From positions 248,001 through 312,000 of the forward strand of contig JAWKIF010000006.1 of the NCBI GenBank assembly GCA_041394405.1: a stretch of 64,000 nt of DNA. The letters run 5' to 3'. Positions 1-6,682 of the stretch are shown here, piece after piece (the stretch's first letter is position 1; every line of letters begins with the position of its first letter). This DNA is from Microthrix sp041394405. GTDB lineage: Bacteria; Actinomycetota; Acidimicrobiia; Acidimicrobiales; Microtrichaceae. Both the position numbers and the translations under genes were made by a program. The notes beneath the pieces were generated by a model. That model was not told the origin of the DNA, ran no database searches, and saw only the letters and a list, made by a program, of their open reading frames with translations.

Positions 1-267
1 GAGGCCGAGTGTCTCCAGGGCGCCCAGATGGGCTTCGACGGCAAGACGCTGATCCACCCCGGCCAGCTGGAGGCTGCGAACCGCCTGTTTGCCCCCGACG
101 ACGCCGAGATCGAATCGGCCCGCGAGATCATCGAGGCCTTCGAGGAGGCCGAGCGCGAGGGCAGGGGCGTGGTGGCCGTGAACGGCCGCATGGTGGAGAA
201 CCTCCATGTGGACATCGCCCGCCGGGTGTTGGCCGTGGCCGACGCCATCGCCGCCCAAGGCGACTAG
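1..267 (+). CDS. HpcH/HpaI (CitE-like) CoA-ester lyase, 3' end only
   Basis: This is the C-terminal end of a protein whose start lies outside the window. The visible 88 residues begin in frame at base 1 and contain the motif GFDGKTLIHPGQL, the hallmark C-terminal segment of citrate lyase beta-like / malyl-CoA lyase proteins, in which a Lys and a His-Pro pair close the barrel over the CoA ester. The family cleaves or forms (3S)-malyl-CoA, beta-methylmalyl-CoA or citramalyl-CoA. The substrate cannot be told from this fragment. A helical tail of about 45 residues ends at TAG (265-267). The next gene on this strand, gatC, is 300 bases away, so there is no sign of an operon link. Confidence 0.85.
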   Translation, partial: EAECLQGAQMGFDGKTLIHPGQLEAANRLFAPDDAEIESAREIIEAFEEAEREGRGVVAVNGRMVENLHVDIARRVLAVADAIAAQGD

Positions 268-327
268 CCGGCTCCGCCACCGCGGCCGACTCAGGCCGGC
301 CAATCCGTCAGGAGTGCGGAGCGACGA

Positions 328-486
328 TCAGGCGTGCGATGCGTGGTCGGCGGCGATGAACTCGTGGGCGCTCGTGTCGGCAATGGTCTGGCCAGCCACA
401 TCCAGGGGGACGTCGTCCAGCTTCTTGAAACGAACGCAGCTCGTGCCAGCGCCATGTGGTTGTTCTGCAACCCGGTACCATCCCAG
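328..486 (-). pseudogene. Remnant of a DUF1801-domain protein (C-terminal third)
   Basis: The 301-base gap between the lyase and gatC is not empty. Read on the minus strand it encodes about 52 residues that resemble the C-terminus of DUF1801 (YdhG-like) proteins, including GTSCVRFKKLDDVPLDV followed by a short tail and a stop at 328-330. From memory of the family, intact members are about 115-150 residues and have the rest of the domain upstream. Here the frame upstream of about 486 reads into low-complexity Arg-rich sequence antisense to gatC, with no domain and no plausible start. I therefore call it a 5'-truncated relic. A very short functional gene is possible but unlikely. Confidence 0.5.
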
Positions 487-568
487 GCCTGCCAGCTGGC
501 GCCGCCGCCGCGGTTGCCTGCCCCACAACGACACTCCCGGCGCCCGACGGCGCCGGGCAAGGAGCGCA

Positions 569-886
569 GTGACGAGCGACAACGAATCACCGCCCATCAA
601 CCGGGACGACGTGGCGAAAGTGGCCGCGCTGGCCCGGCTGGAGTTGACCGAGCACGAGCTGGAAACGTTCACCGATCAGCTGGCCGACGTCCTCGAGCAT
701 GCGGCCGATATGGCCGAGCTGGACCTGGGCGGCGTGGAGCCGCTGGGCACGCCCGTGGCCCTGGAGAACGTGCTGCGGGCCGACCAGCCCGCCGACGCCT
801 TGGATCGCGATGAGGTGTTGGCATCGGCCCCGGCCGCCGAGGACGGCATGTTCAAGGTCACCTCCATCCTCGGAGACGCATCGTGA
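569..886 (+). CDS. gatC: Asp-tRNA(Asn)/Glu-tRNA(Gln) amidotransferase subunit C
   Basis: GatC is the small subunit that wraps GatA and GatB together in the GatCAB amidotransferase, which turns mischarged Glu-tRNA(Gln) and Asp-tRNA(Asn) into Gln- and Asn-tRNA. The 105-residue protein has the usual N-terminal VAKVAALARLELTEHEL helix and a C-terminal stretch ending FKVTSILGD, close to the family consensus F.VP.IL. The GTG start at 569 is chosen because AAGGAG lies five bases upstream and because the family begins a few residues before the first helix. Its stop overlaps the gatA start (GTGA at 883-886), so gatC, gatA and gatB form one translationally coupled operon. Confidence 0.93.
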   Translation: MTSDNESPPINRDDVAKVAALARLELTEHELETFTDQLADVLEHAADMAELDLGGVEPLGTPVALENVLRADQPADALDRDEVLASAPAAEDGMFKVTSILGDAS

Positions 887-2349
887 ACCCCGCGAGTGCA
901 GTGACGCTGGCGGCTGCGGTGCGGGCCGGCGAGCGGACGGCTCGTGACGCGGTGGACGAGTCCCTGGCAGCGATCGACGAGCGCAACGGCGAGTTGAACG
1001 CCTTCCTCACCCTCACCGGCGACCAGGCCCGGGCGGCGGCCGATGCCGTCGACCGGAAGGTGGCCGCCGGCGAGAATCCCGGGCCGCTGGCCGGAGTGCC
1101 GATCGCCCTGAAGGACAACCTGGTCACCCGGGGAGTGCCCACTGGCTGTGCCAGCAGAATCCTCGCCGGCTGGGTGCCGCCCTATGACGCCACCGTGGTT
1201 CGGCAGTTGGCCGAAGCAGGTGCCGTGACCGTCGGCAAGACCAACATGGACGAGTTCGCGATGGGGTCCTCCACCGAGAACTCCGCCTTCGGGCCCACCC
1301 GCAACCCCCTCGACACCGAGCGGGTGCCGGGCGGTTCCTCCGGCGGCTCGGCCGCTGCGGTGGCAGCCGGCATGGTGCCGTTGGCGCTGGGTTCGGACAC
1401 GGGCGGGTCGATCCGCCAGCCCGCCTCGCTGTGCGGCGTCGTGGGTGTGAAGTCCACCTATGGCACCGTGTCCCGCCTCGGGCTGGTGGCGTACGGCTCG
1501 TCGCTCGACCAGATCGGGCCCCTCGCCACCAACGTGGCCGATGCGGCGCTGCTGCTGGAGGTCATCGGAGGTCACGACCCCGGCGACTCCACGTCGCTCG
1601 ATCGTCCGGCCCCCGAGGTGAGCTCCCACCTGGACGACGGCGTCGACGGCCTGCGGGTGGGCGTGGTCAGCGAGCTGATGGGCGAGGGCATCGCCCCGGA
1701 CGTGGCCGCCCGCATCCGCGCCGCCGCCGAGGCGCTCGCCGCCGCCGGTGCCACGGTGGAGGAGGTGTCCATCCCCGCCATCTCGGCCTGCCTCTCGGCC
1801 TACTACGTGGTGGCCCCGGCCGAGGCCAGCTCGAACCTGGCCCGCTTCGACGGCGTGCGCTACGGCAACCGGGTGGAGGCGGCCAACGTCACCGACATGA
1901 TGGTCGCCACCCGCACCCAAGGGTTCGGCGATGAGGTGAAGCGTCGCATCATGTTGGGCACCTATGCGCTGTCGGCCGGCTACTACGACGCCTTCTACGC
2001 CACCGCGCAGAAGGTCCGAACGGTACTGCGAGCCGAGTTCGACGCGGTGTATGCCAACCACGACGTGTTGTTGTGTCCCGCCTCGCCCACGACCGCCTGG
2101 CGCTTGGGCGAGAAGACCGACGATCCGCTCACCATGTACCTCAGCGACGTGTGCACCATCCCGTCCAACCTGGCCGGTCACCCGGCGGCATCGGTGCCCT
2201 TCGGGGCCGACGCCGCTGGGCTCCCGATCGGCGTCCAGATCCTGGGGCCTGCTCTGGGAGAGGTGAACCTGTTCCGCGCTGCGGCCACCCTGGAAGCGGC
2301 CGCACCCGATCGGTCGACGATCGCCGACGACGAGGAAGCCACCCGATGA
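883..2349 (+). CDS. gatA: Asp-tRNA(Asn)/Glu-tRNA(Gln) amidotransferase subunit A
   Basis: GatA is the glutaminase/amidase subunit that releases ammonia and passes it to GatB. The 488-residue protein is a full-length amidase-signature enzyme. The Ser-cisSer-Lys triad is readable as Lys77 (in ALKDN), Ser152 (in GGSSGGSAAAV) and Ser176 (in SDTGGSIRQ), with spacing as in characterised GatA. The GTG start overlaps the gatC stop, and the TGA at 2347-2349 overlaps the gatB ATG by three bases, which indicates coupled translation. Nothing is missing relative to the family. Confidence 0.97.
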   Translation: MNPASAVTLAAAVRAGERTARDAVDESLAAIDERNGELNAFLTLTGDQARAAADAVDRKVAAGENPGPLAGVPIALKDNLVTRGVPTGCASRILAGWVPPYDATVVRQLAEAGAVTVGKTNMDEFAMGSSTENSAFGPTRNPLDTERVPGGSSGGSAAAVAAGMVPLALGSDTGGSIRQPASLCGVVGVKSTYGTVSRLGLVAYGSSLDQIGPLATNVADAALLLEVIGGHDPGDSTSLDRPAPEVSSHLDDGVDGLRVGVVSELMGEGIAPDVAARIRAAAEALAAAGATVEEVSIPAISACLSAYYVVAPAEASSNLARFDGVRYGNRVEAANVTDMMVATRTQGFGDEVKRRIMLGTYALSAGYYDAFYATAQKVRTVLRAEFDAVYANHDVLLCPASPTTAWRLGEKTDDPLTMYLSDVCTIPSNLAGHPAASVPFGADAAGLPIGVQILGPALGEVNLFRAAATLEAAAPDRSTIADDEEATR

Positions 2350-3791
2350 GCGACACCACCACCCACAGCAGCGCCACCGTGGACCTGTCGGCCTGGGAGA
2401 TCGTCGTGGGCCTCGAGGTGCACGCCGAGCTGTCCACCAAGACCAAGCTGTTCTCGGCTGCGCCGCAGCGCTTCGGCGCCGAACCCAACACCAACATCGA
2501 CCCGCTCACCCTGGGCCTGCCCGGCAGCCTGCCGGTGCTCAACGAGCACGCGGTCGAGCTGGCCATACGCGTGGGCCTGGCCCTCAACTCCACGGTTCAG
2601 CGCTCGGTGTTCGCCCGCAAGAACTACTTCTACCCCGACCTGCCCAAGGACTATCAGATCAGCCAGTACGACCTGCCGATCGACCTGGACGGCTGGCTGG
2701 AGCTGCCCTCGGGCAAGCGAATTGGCATCGAACGGGCGCACCTGGAGGAGGACACGGGCAAGTCGTCGCACCAGGGCGACACGGGGCGCTTGCAGGGCGC
2801 CGCCGCCTCGCTGGTGGACTACAACCGGGCCGGCGTGCCGCTGCTCGAGATCGTCGGCCGCCCGGACATCCGCGATGCCGATGAGGCCCGGGCGTACGTG
2901 TCGGAGCTTCGGGCCATCCTCGTCGCCGTTGGTGCCTCGGACGGCAAGATGGAGGAGGGCTCCATGCGGGTGGACTGCAACGTGTCGGTTCGTCGTCGAG
3001 GCGACACCGAACTGGGCACCCGCTGCGAGATCAAGAACGTCAACTCGCTGCGCTCGCTGGGCCGGGCCATCGACTACGAGGCGGCCCGCCAGGTGGACCT
3101 CATCGAGTCCGGAAACTCGGTTCGACAGGAGACGCGGCACTGGAACGAGAACGATGGCCGCACGCACACCCTGCGGGTGAAGGAGGAAGCCGACGACTAC
3201 CGGTACTTCGCCGACCCCGACCTCGTGCCGTGCGACCCGGGCGAGGAGTGGATCGAGCGGGTCCGCGCCGCCTTGCCCGTGCTGCCGGCCGCACGCCGCC
3301 ACCTCCTCACCGAGGCCACCGGCGTGGACGGCGAGGGAGTGGCGATCGTGGTTGATCGCGGCCTGGACGATCTGGTGCTTGCCGCCATCGACGCCGGCGC
3401 CGATGCGCAACGGGCGCTGACACATGCTGAGCACAACCTGTCCGACGAGCGTTCGGCCCAGCTGGACCCCGGAGCGTTCGCTCGGCTGGTGACCATGGAG
3501 GTCGACGGAACCCTGTCGGCCACCCAGGCCAAGACCGTGCTGGCCACCCTGGTGGCCCAGGGTGGCGATCCGGCCGACATCGCAGCGGCCGCCGGATTCG
3601 AGGCCATGGACACCTCGGAGTTGGAGGGCATCGTCGATGGCCTCATTGCCGACCACCCGGAGGAGTGGGCCCGGTTCTGCGACGGCGACGGCAAGGTCAC
3701 CGGGTTCTTCGTGGGCCAGGTCATGCGGGCCACCAAGGGTCAGGCCGACGGCAAGGTGGTGACCCAGCTGCTCAACGCCCGCAAGGGCTGA
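2346..3791 (+). CDS. gatB: Asp-tRNA(Asn)/Glu-tRNA(Gln) amidotransferase subunit B
   Basis: GatB binds the mischarged tRNA, phosphorylates the side-chain carboxylate with ATP and amidates it with ammonia from GatA. The 481-residue protein begins its catalytic domain with the family signature WEIVVGLEVHAELSTKTKLF near residue 15, carries the conserved NYFYPDLPKDYQISQYD segment, and ends in the YqeY-like helical tRNA-binding domain (about residues 340-481). The ATG at 2346 overlaps the gatA stop. The gene closes the gatCAB operon. Downstream are palindromic repeats and then the convergent fur-like gene. Confidence 0.97.
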   Translation: MSDTTTHSSATVDLSAWEIVVGLEVHAELSTKTKLFSAAPQRFGAEPNTNIDPLTLGLPGSLPVLNEHAVELAIRVGLALNSTVQRSVFARKNYFYPDLPKDYQISQYDLPIDLDGWLELPSGKRIGIERAHLEEDTGKSSHQGDTGRLQGAAASLVDYNRAGVPLLEIVGRPDIRDADEARAYVSELRAILVAVGASDGKMEEGSMRVDCNVSVRRRGDTELGTRCEIKNVNSLRSLGRAIDYEAARQVDLIESGNSVRQETRHWNENDGRTHTLRVKEEADDYRYFADPDLVPCDPGEEWIERVRAALPVLPAARRHLLTEATGVDGEGVAIVVDRGLDDLVLAAIDAGADAQRALTHAEHNLSDERSAQLDPGAFARLVTMEVDGTLSATQAKTVLATLVAQGGDPADIAAAAGFEAMDTSELEGIVDGLIADHPEEWARFCDGDGKVTGFFVGQVMRATKGQADGKVVTQLLNARKG

Positions 3792-3802
3792 GTCGTCCCG
3801 TC

Positions 3803-3863
3803 GCGCGGAATCCTCACGTGAGGGTTTCGCGCGGCAGCGGGCACGCGATCCTCACGTGAGGAT
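3803..3863. repeat. Two CCTCACGTGAGG palindromes, 38 bp apart, between convergent genes
   Basis: Copies of CCTCACGTGAGG lie at 3812-3823 and 3850-3861. The first sits inside a 30-bp dyad (3803-3832) whose only two departures from perfect symmetry become G-U pairs in RNA. The second is a perfect 16-bp palindrome with its flanks (3848-3863). A related CCTCACGCGTGAGG follows at 3897-3910. The 139-base gap separates convergent gatB and the fur-like gene, so a bidirectional terminator is possible, although there is no U-tract. The same pair with the same spacing recurs at 21724-21773. Confidence 0.7.
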
Positions 3864-3896
3864 GGTGCAGCGAGGTCAAGGGTGGCCGGCCACGCC

Positions 3897-3910
3897 CCTC
3901 ACGCGTGAGG
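3897..3910. repeat. Variant palindrome CCTCACGCGTGAGG
   Basis: This is a perfect 14-bp palindrome with the same arms as the CCTCACGTGAGG repeats but with two extra central bases (CG). It lies 20 bases beyond the 3' end of the convergent fur-like gene, within the same intergenic gap. It may be a third, diverged copy of the repeat or part of a terminator for the minus-strand gene. Confidence 0.5.
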
Positions 3911-3930
3911 TGCCGCCGAGGCGGTGGGGC

Positions 3931-4356
3931 CTATCGGCAGGCCTGGCAGCGACCGGTGAGGGGGAAGTGCAGCTCGTCGATCTCAAAGGCGTGCGTCGCC
4001 AGGAGATCGGCCCGAAGGCGCGCGACCAACGCGGGGTCCACGCCGAACATCCGGCCACACGCGGTGCATTGCACGTGCCCGTGGTGATGCTCGGCCAGGT
4101 GGTACACGGCGGGGCCATGGCCCAGGTGCACGTGTTGCACCATGCCGAGTTCGCTCAACCTGCGGAGGGTTCGGTACACCGTTGCGAGGTGCACGTCGGG
4201 GTGGTCCTGTTGGAGCCGCTCTGAAAGGTCCTCGGCGCTGATGTGTGCCTGGGGGTCGTCGGCGAGCGCCTCCAACACGAGCCGCCGCGCCGAGGTCACC
4301 CGCTCGCCCCGCTGGCGGAGCTGGTCGAGGAGTTGCTCGGCGACGTCGCTGGACAC
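3931..4356 (-). CDS. Fur-family metal-dependent transcriptional regulator
   Basis: This 141-residue protein is a full-length ferric-uptake-regulator family repressor. A winged-helix DNA-binding half (about 1-80, with the recognition-helix region HLATVYRTLRRLSELG) is followed by a metal-binding dimerisation half. A His-rich hinge (HHHGH, residues 90-94) and two CxxC pairs (Cys97/Cys100 and Cys137/Cys140) form the expected metal and structural-zinc sites. The metal cannot be assigned from sequence. The divergent nickel/cobalt importer makes a nickel (Nur-like) or zinc (Zur-like) sensor as plausible as iron. I chose the GTG at 4354-4356, just before the domain. An ATG at 4381-4383 would add nine residues and would overlap the probable operator at 4382-4398. 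Confidence 0.88.
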   Translation of the reverse strand: MSSDVAEQLLDQLRQRGERVTSARRLVLEALADDPQAHISAEDLSERLQQDHPDVHLATVYRTLRRLSELGMVQHVHLGHGPAVYHLAEHHHGHVQCTACGRMFGVDPALVARLRADLLATHAFEIDELHFPLTGRCQACR

Positions 4357-4381
4357 ACCCCCAGCGTAGGCCCGCCCGCAC

Positions 4382-4398
4382 ATGCGAGTCTCTCGCAT
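4382..4398. promoter_or_regulatory. Probable Fur-family operator (7-3-7 inverted repeat)
   Basis: ATGCGAG-TCT-CTCGCAT is a perfect 7-bp inverted repeat with a three-base spacer. It lies between the divergent Fur-like regulator (start 4356) and cbiM (start 4483), only 25 bases upstream of the regulator start. Fur-family proteins bind short dyads of about this size, so it could autoregulate the repressor and control the metal importer. The link is inferred from position and symmetry. Confidence 0.5.
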
Positions 4399-4482
4399 CT
4401 GTGGCAGAGTTGCGTGTGTCGTCAGCGACGGCGGACAGCGCCAAGCGGGCGAGCGCACGGTGCGGAGTGGATTGGAGTCTCG

Positions 4483-5187
4483 ATGCACATCCCAGACGGC
4501 CTCATCGATGGCCCAGCCTCGGCGGGCGCAGCAGCGGTGGCGGCAACGGGCGTCGCCGTGGCCACCCGCCGGGTGGGTACGGAACTGCAGGAGCGCCAGG
4601 CCCCCATGGTCGGGCTGGTTGCGGCGTTCGTGTTCGCCCTCCAGATGCTGAACTTCCCCATCGGTGCCGGCACCAGCGGCCACCTCATGGGCGGCGCACT
4701 GGCGGCGGTGCTGGTGGGCCCGGCAGCGGCAGTCGTGGCCCTCACCGTCGTGTTGGGGGCCCAGGCGCTGCTGTTCGCCGACGGCGGCCTCACCGCCCTC
4801 GGACTGAACACCGTCAACGTGGCGCTGGTGGGAGTCATCGGCGGCTACGTCGTCTTCCTGGCGGTGCGGAGCCTGTTGCCCCGCACCGACGCCGGCGTCG
4901 CCACGGCCGCGGGAGTCGGTGCCTGGGCAGGAACGGTCCTGGGCAGCCTGGCGTTCGTGGTCGAGTATGCGGTGGGCGGCAACGGTGGCGCTCCGGTGGC
5001 CGCGGTTGCCTGGGCCATGGTCACCACCCATGCGCTGATCGGCGTCGGTGAGGGGCTCATCACGTCGGCGGTGGTCGGCTCGGTGCTGCGGGCAAGGCCG
5101 GACCTGGTGGCAGGAGCGCATCTCCGCAGCGCCACCGTGTCGAGCGTGCCGGCGGCGCCGCAGCTGGTGACCGAGGGGGCGCCGTGA
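4483..5187 (+). CDS. cbiM: ECF-type cobalt/nickel importer substrate-binding subunit CbiM/NikM
   Basis: This 234-residue integral membrane protein is the S-component that captures Ni2+ or Co2+ in the CbiMNQO/NikMNQO energy-coupling-factor importer. Its N-terminus is MHIPDG, whose processed Met1-His2 amino group is a metal ligand in structurally characterised NikM. His67 in GTSGHLMGG is at the matching ligand position. About six to seven hydrophobic helices follow. The ATG at 4483 has GGAG five bases upstream and is fixed by the MHIPDG motif. It overlaps the next gene (GTGA at 5184-5187). I see no cobalamin riboswitch upstream, and metal specificity remains open. Confidence 0.93.
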   Translation: MHIPDGLIDGPASAGAAAVAATGVAVATRRVGTELQERQAPMVGLVAAFVFALQMLNFPIGAGTSGHLMGGALAAVLVGPAAAVVALTVVLGAQALLFADGGLTALGLNTVNVALVGVIGGYVVFLAVRSLLPRTDAGVATAAGVGAWAGTVLGSLAFVVEYAVGGNGGAPVAAVAWAMVTTHALIGVGEGLITSAVVGSVLRARPDLVAGAHLRSATVSSVPAAPQLVTEGAP

Positions 5188-5636
5188 GTCCCGGGCCCAT
5201 GAGCGGGCGTTGGGCGGTGGCGGCCGGCCTCGTGGTGGCCGCGGCGCTGGTCTGGGCGCTCAGCCCGTTCGCCAGCAGCGACCCCGATGGGCTGGAGCGG
5301 GTGGCCTCCACCCACGGGCTGGAGAGCGAGGTGCGCCCTCACGACCTGGAGGCGTCGCCGGTGGCCGGGTACCAGGTGAGGGGCGTGGCGAGCGAGGCGT
5401 TCGGTTCCGGGGTCTCGGGGCTCGTCGGGATCGCGTTGACGTTCCTGGTCGGCGTGGGCGTGTCGGCGGGCGCCGTGTGGCTCAGCCGGCGCCGCAGCGA
5501 TGGTTCAGGGGTGGTCACGACCGCTGCGGGCGCTCCTGACCCACACGCGCGCGCTGGGCGCGAGCTGGACGACTCACCGTCCGCGACGACCTCACGTGTC
5601 GGGAGATTCTGTTCGAGGGTTGGAGGACCCGGATGA
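5184..5636 (+). CDS. PDGLE-domain small membrane protein of the cobalt/nickel importer
   Basis: This 150-residue protein takes the place of CbiN/NikN. A transmembrane helix (about residues 10-28) leads into DPDGLERVA, the motif that names the PDGLE family found as the extra-membrane partner of CbiM/NikM. A short extracytoplasmic loop ending in YQVRGV and a second helix (about 73-98) follow, then a polar cytoplasmic tail of about 50 residues. PDGLE proteins are thought to help load or gate the M subunit. The GTG start overlaps the cbiM stop, and the TGA overlaps the next ATG (5633-5636), so it is firmly inside the operon. Confidence 0.82.
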   Translation: MSPGPMSGRWAVAAGLVVAAALVWALSPFASSDPDGLERVASTHGLESEVRPHDLEASPVAGYQVRGVASEAFGSGVSGLVGIALTFLVGVGVSAGAVWLSRRRSDGSGVVTTAAGAPDPHARAGRELDDSPSATTSRVGRFCSRVGGPG

Positions 5637-5923
5637 GGATTCGCCGCAGTCTCCTGGTTGGTGTCGCGTTCAGCGTCCTCATTGGCGTGGGCCTGTCGTT
5701 CAGCCCGGTCGGCGAATGGGCCGCCGACGCGTTCGACAAGGTGGCGGTGACTGCCGATGAGGCGAACCCGGACGGCGCCGACGGTGGGTCCCGGTTTGTG
5801 ATTCGTGGCATCGAGAGCGACGACATCGACCGCTCGCTGGTGGGCGTCGCCACCCTGCTGGGACTGTTCGCGGGCGCCGCGGCGTTGATCGGGCTCGTGG
5901 TGAAGGTCAGCCTGCGATTCTGA
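5633..5923 (+). CDS. Small two-helix membrane protein, divergent PDGLE/CbiN-like
   Basis: This 96-residue protein has one helix at each end (about 7-28 and 70-94) and a polar loop between them. It copies the plan of its upstream neighbour: a Ser-Pro after helix 1, DKVA in place of LERVA, then FVIRGI before helix 2 where the neighbour has YQVRGV. I therefore read it as a diverged tandem paralogue of the PDGLE protein and a second N-type accessory subunit. This rests on layout and short motifs, not on a database match. The start ATG has GGAGG a few bases upstream and overlaps the previous stop. The operon context supports a role in metal import. Confidence 0.7.
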   Translation: MRIRRSLLVGVAFSVLIGVGLSFSPVGEWAADAFDKVAVTADEANPDGADGGSRFVIRGIESDDIDRSLVGVATLLGLFAGAAALIGLVVKVSLRF

Positions 5924-5937
5924 GCCGAGCCGATGCA

Positions 5938-6642
5938 GTGGCGCCCCACCATCGGGTGGCGGCCGTGCTGGCGTTTGTCGTGGCGGTGGTGTTGACGCCG
6001 CGCGAGGCGCTCTGGGCATTCGGAGTGCACGCCGGGGTGCTGGTGGCGGTCGGGGTGGCTGCGGGCGTGGAGCCCACCCGGGTGCTTCGGCGCACCGTTG
6101 TGGAGGCGCCCATCGTGGTCTTCGCCCTGCTGCTCCCCGTGCTGGGCCCCGACCCGACCACCCGTGTCGCCGGCATGAACCTCTCGGTGGAGGGGCTCTG
6201 GGGCGCCTGGGCGATCCTGGCCAAGGCCACCCTGAGCGTTGTGGCCGTGTCGCTGCTGGTTGCCACCACCTCCATCCCCGAGGTGTTGCGGGGGCTCGCG
6301 CGCCTGCGGGTTCCGGCGCTCCTCGTAGCTATTGCCACGCTGATGGTTCGGTATTTGCAGGTGATCGCCGACGAGCTTGGCCGGCAGCGGGTTGCCCGCC
6401 TGGCCCGGGGCGACGACCCGCGCTGGTGGTTTCAGGCCCGGGCCATGGCCACCGGGGTGGGGTCGACGTTCGTGCGCTCCTACGAGCGGGGCGAACGGGT
6501 GCACCAGGCCATGCTCAGTCGGAGCTTCACCGGGACGCTTCCGGTGACGGCCGAGGACCGGGTGGGTCGCTGGTCCCTGGCCCTGGCGGCGCTGGCCCCG
6601 GCGCTCGCCGCCTCAGCGATGCTGTGTGCGGCAATGGGGTAG
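5938..6642 (+). CDS. cbiQ: ECF transporter transmembrane coupling subunit CbiQ/NikQ
   Basis: This 234-residue membrane protein is the T-component that links the CbiM substrate binder to the CbiO ATPase. It has four to five hydrophobic helices and, in the C-terminal half, the coupling-helix region with RQRVARLARG and ERGERVHQAMLSRSF, close to the short Arg-containing motifs (ARG-type) by which T-components contact the ATPase. The GTG at 5938 gives a slightly short N-terminus. The reading frame continues upstream to a CTG at 5920 without a stop, so the true start may be a few codons earlier. It lies 14 bases after the previous gene. Confidence 0.9.
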   Translation: MAPHHRVAAVLAFVVAVVLTPREALWAFGVHAGVLVAVGVAAGVEPTRVLRRTVVEAPIVVFALLLPVLGPDPTTRVAGMNLSVEGLWGAWAILAKATLSVVAVSLLVATTSIPEVLRGLARLRVPALLVAIATLMVRYLQVIADELGRQRVARLARGDDPRWWFQARAMATGVGSTFVRSYERGERVHQAMLSRSFTGTLPVTAEDRVGRWSLALAALAPALAASAMLCAAMG

Positions 6643-6682
6643 CGGTGGGAGGGGGCCCATCCGGGGTGACAGGCTGGCGGGG

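Noticed and set aside
676..2181. A long open minus-strand frame antisense to gatC/gatA, and similar ones at 2178-3656, 7090-9054 and others
   Set aside because: GC-rich third positions remove stop codons from the antisense frames. The translations are Gly/Arg/His-rich with no domain, while the plus-strand genes match known families over their full length.
3803..3910. Interpretation of the CACGTG palindromes as ends of an insertion sequence
   Set aside because: There is no transposase, no target-site duplication that I can see, and the elements are tens of bases long at each locus.
4399..4482. Cobalamin riboswitch upstream of cbiM
   Set aside because: The leader is about 80 bases, and I find no B12-box-like sequence or the long paired structure required. 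The Fur-type dyad explains regulation better.
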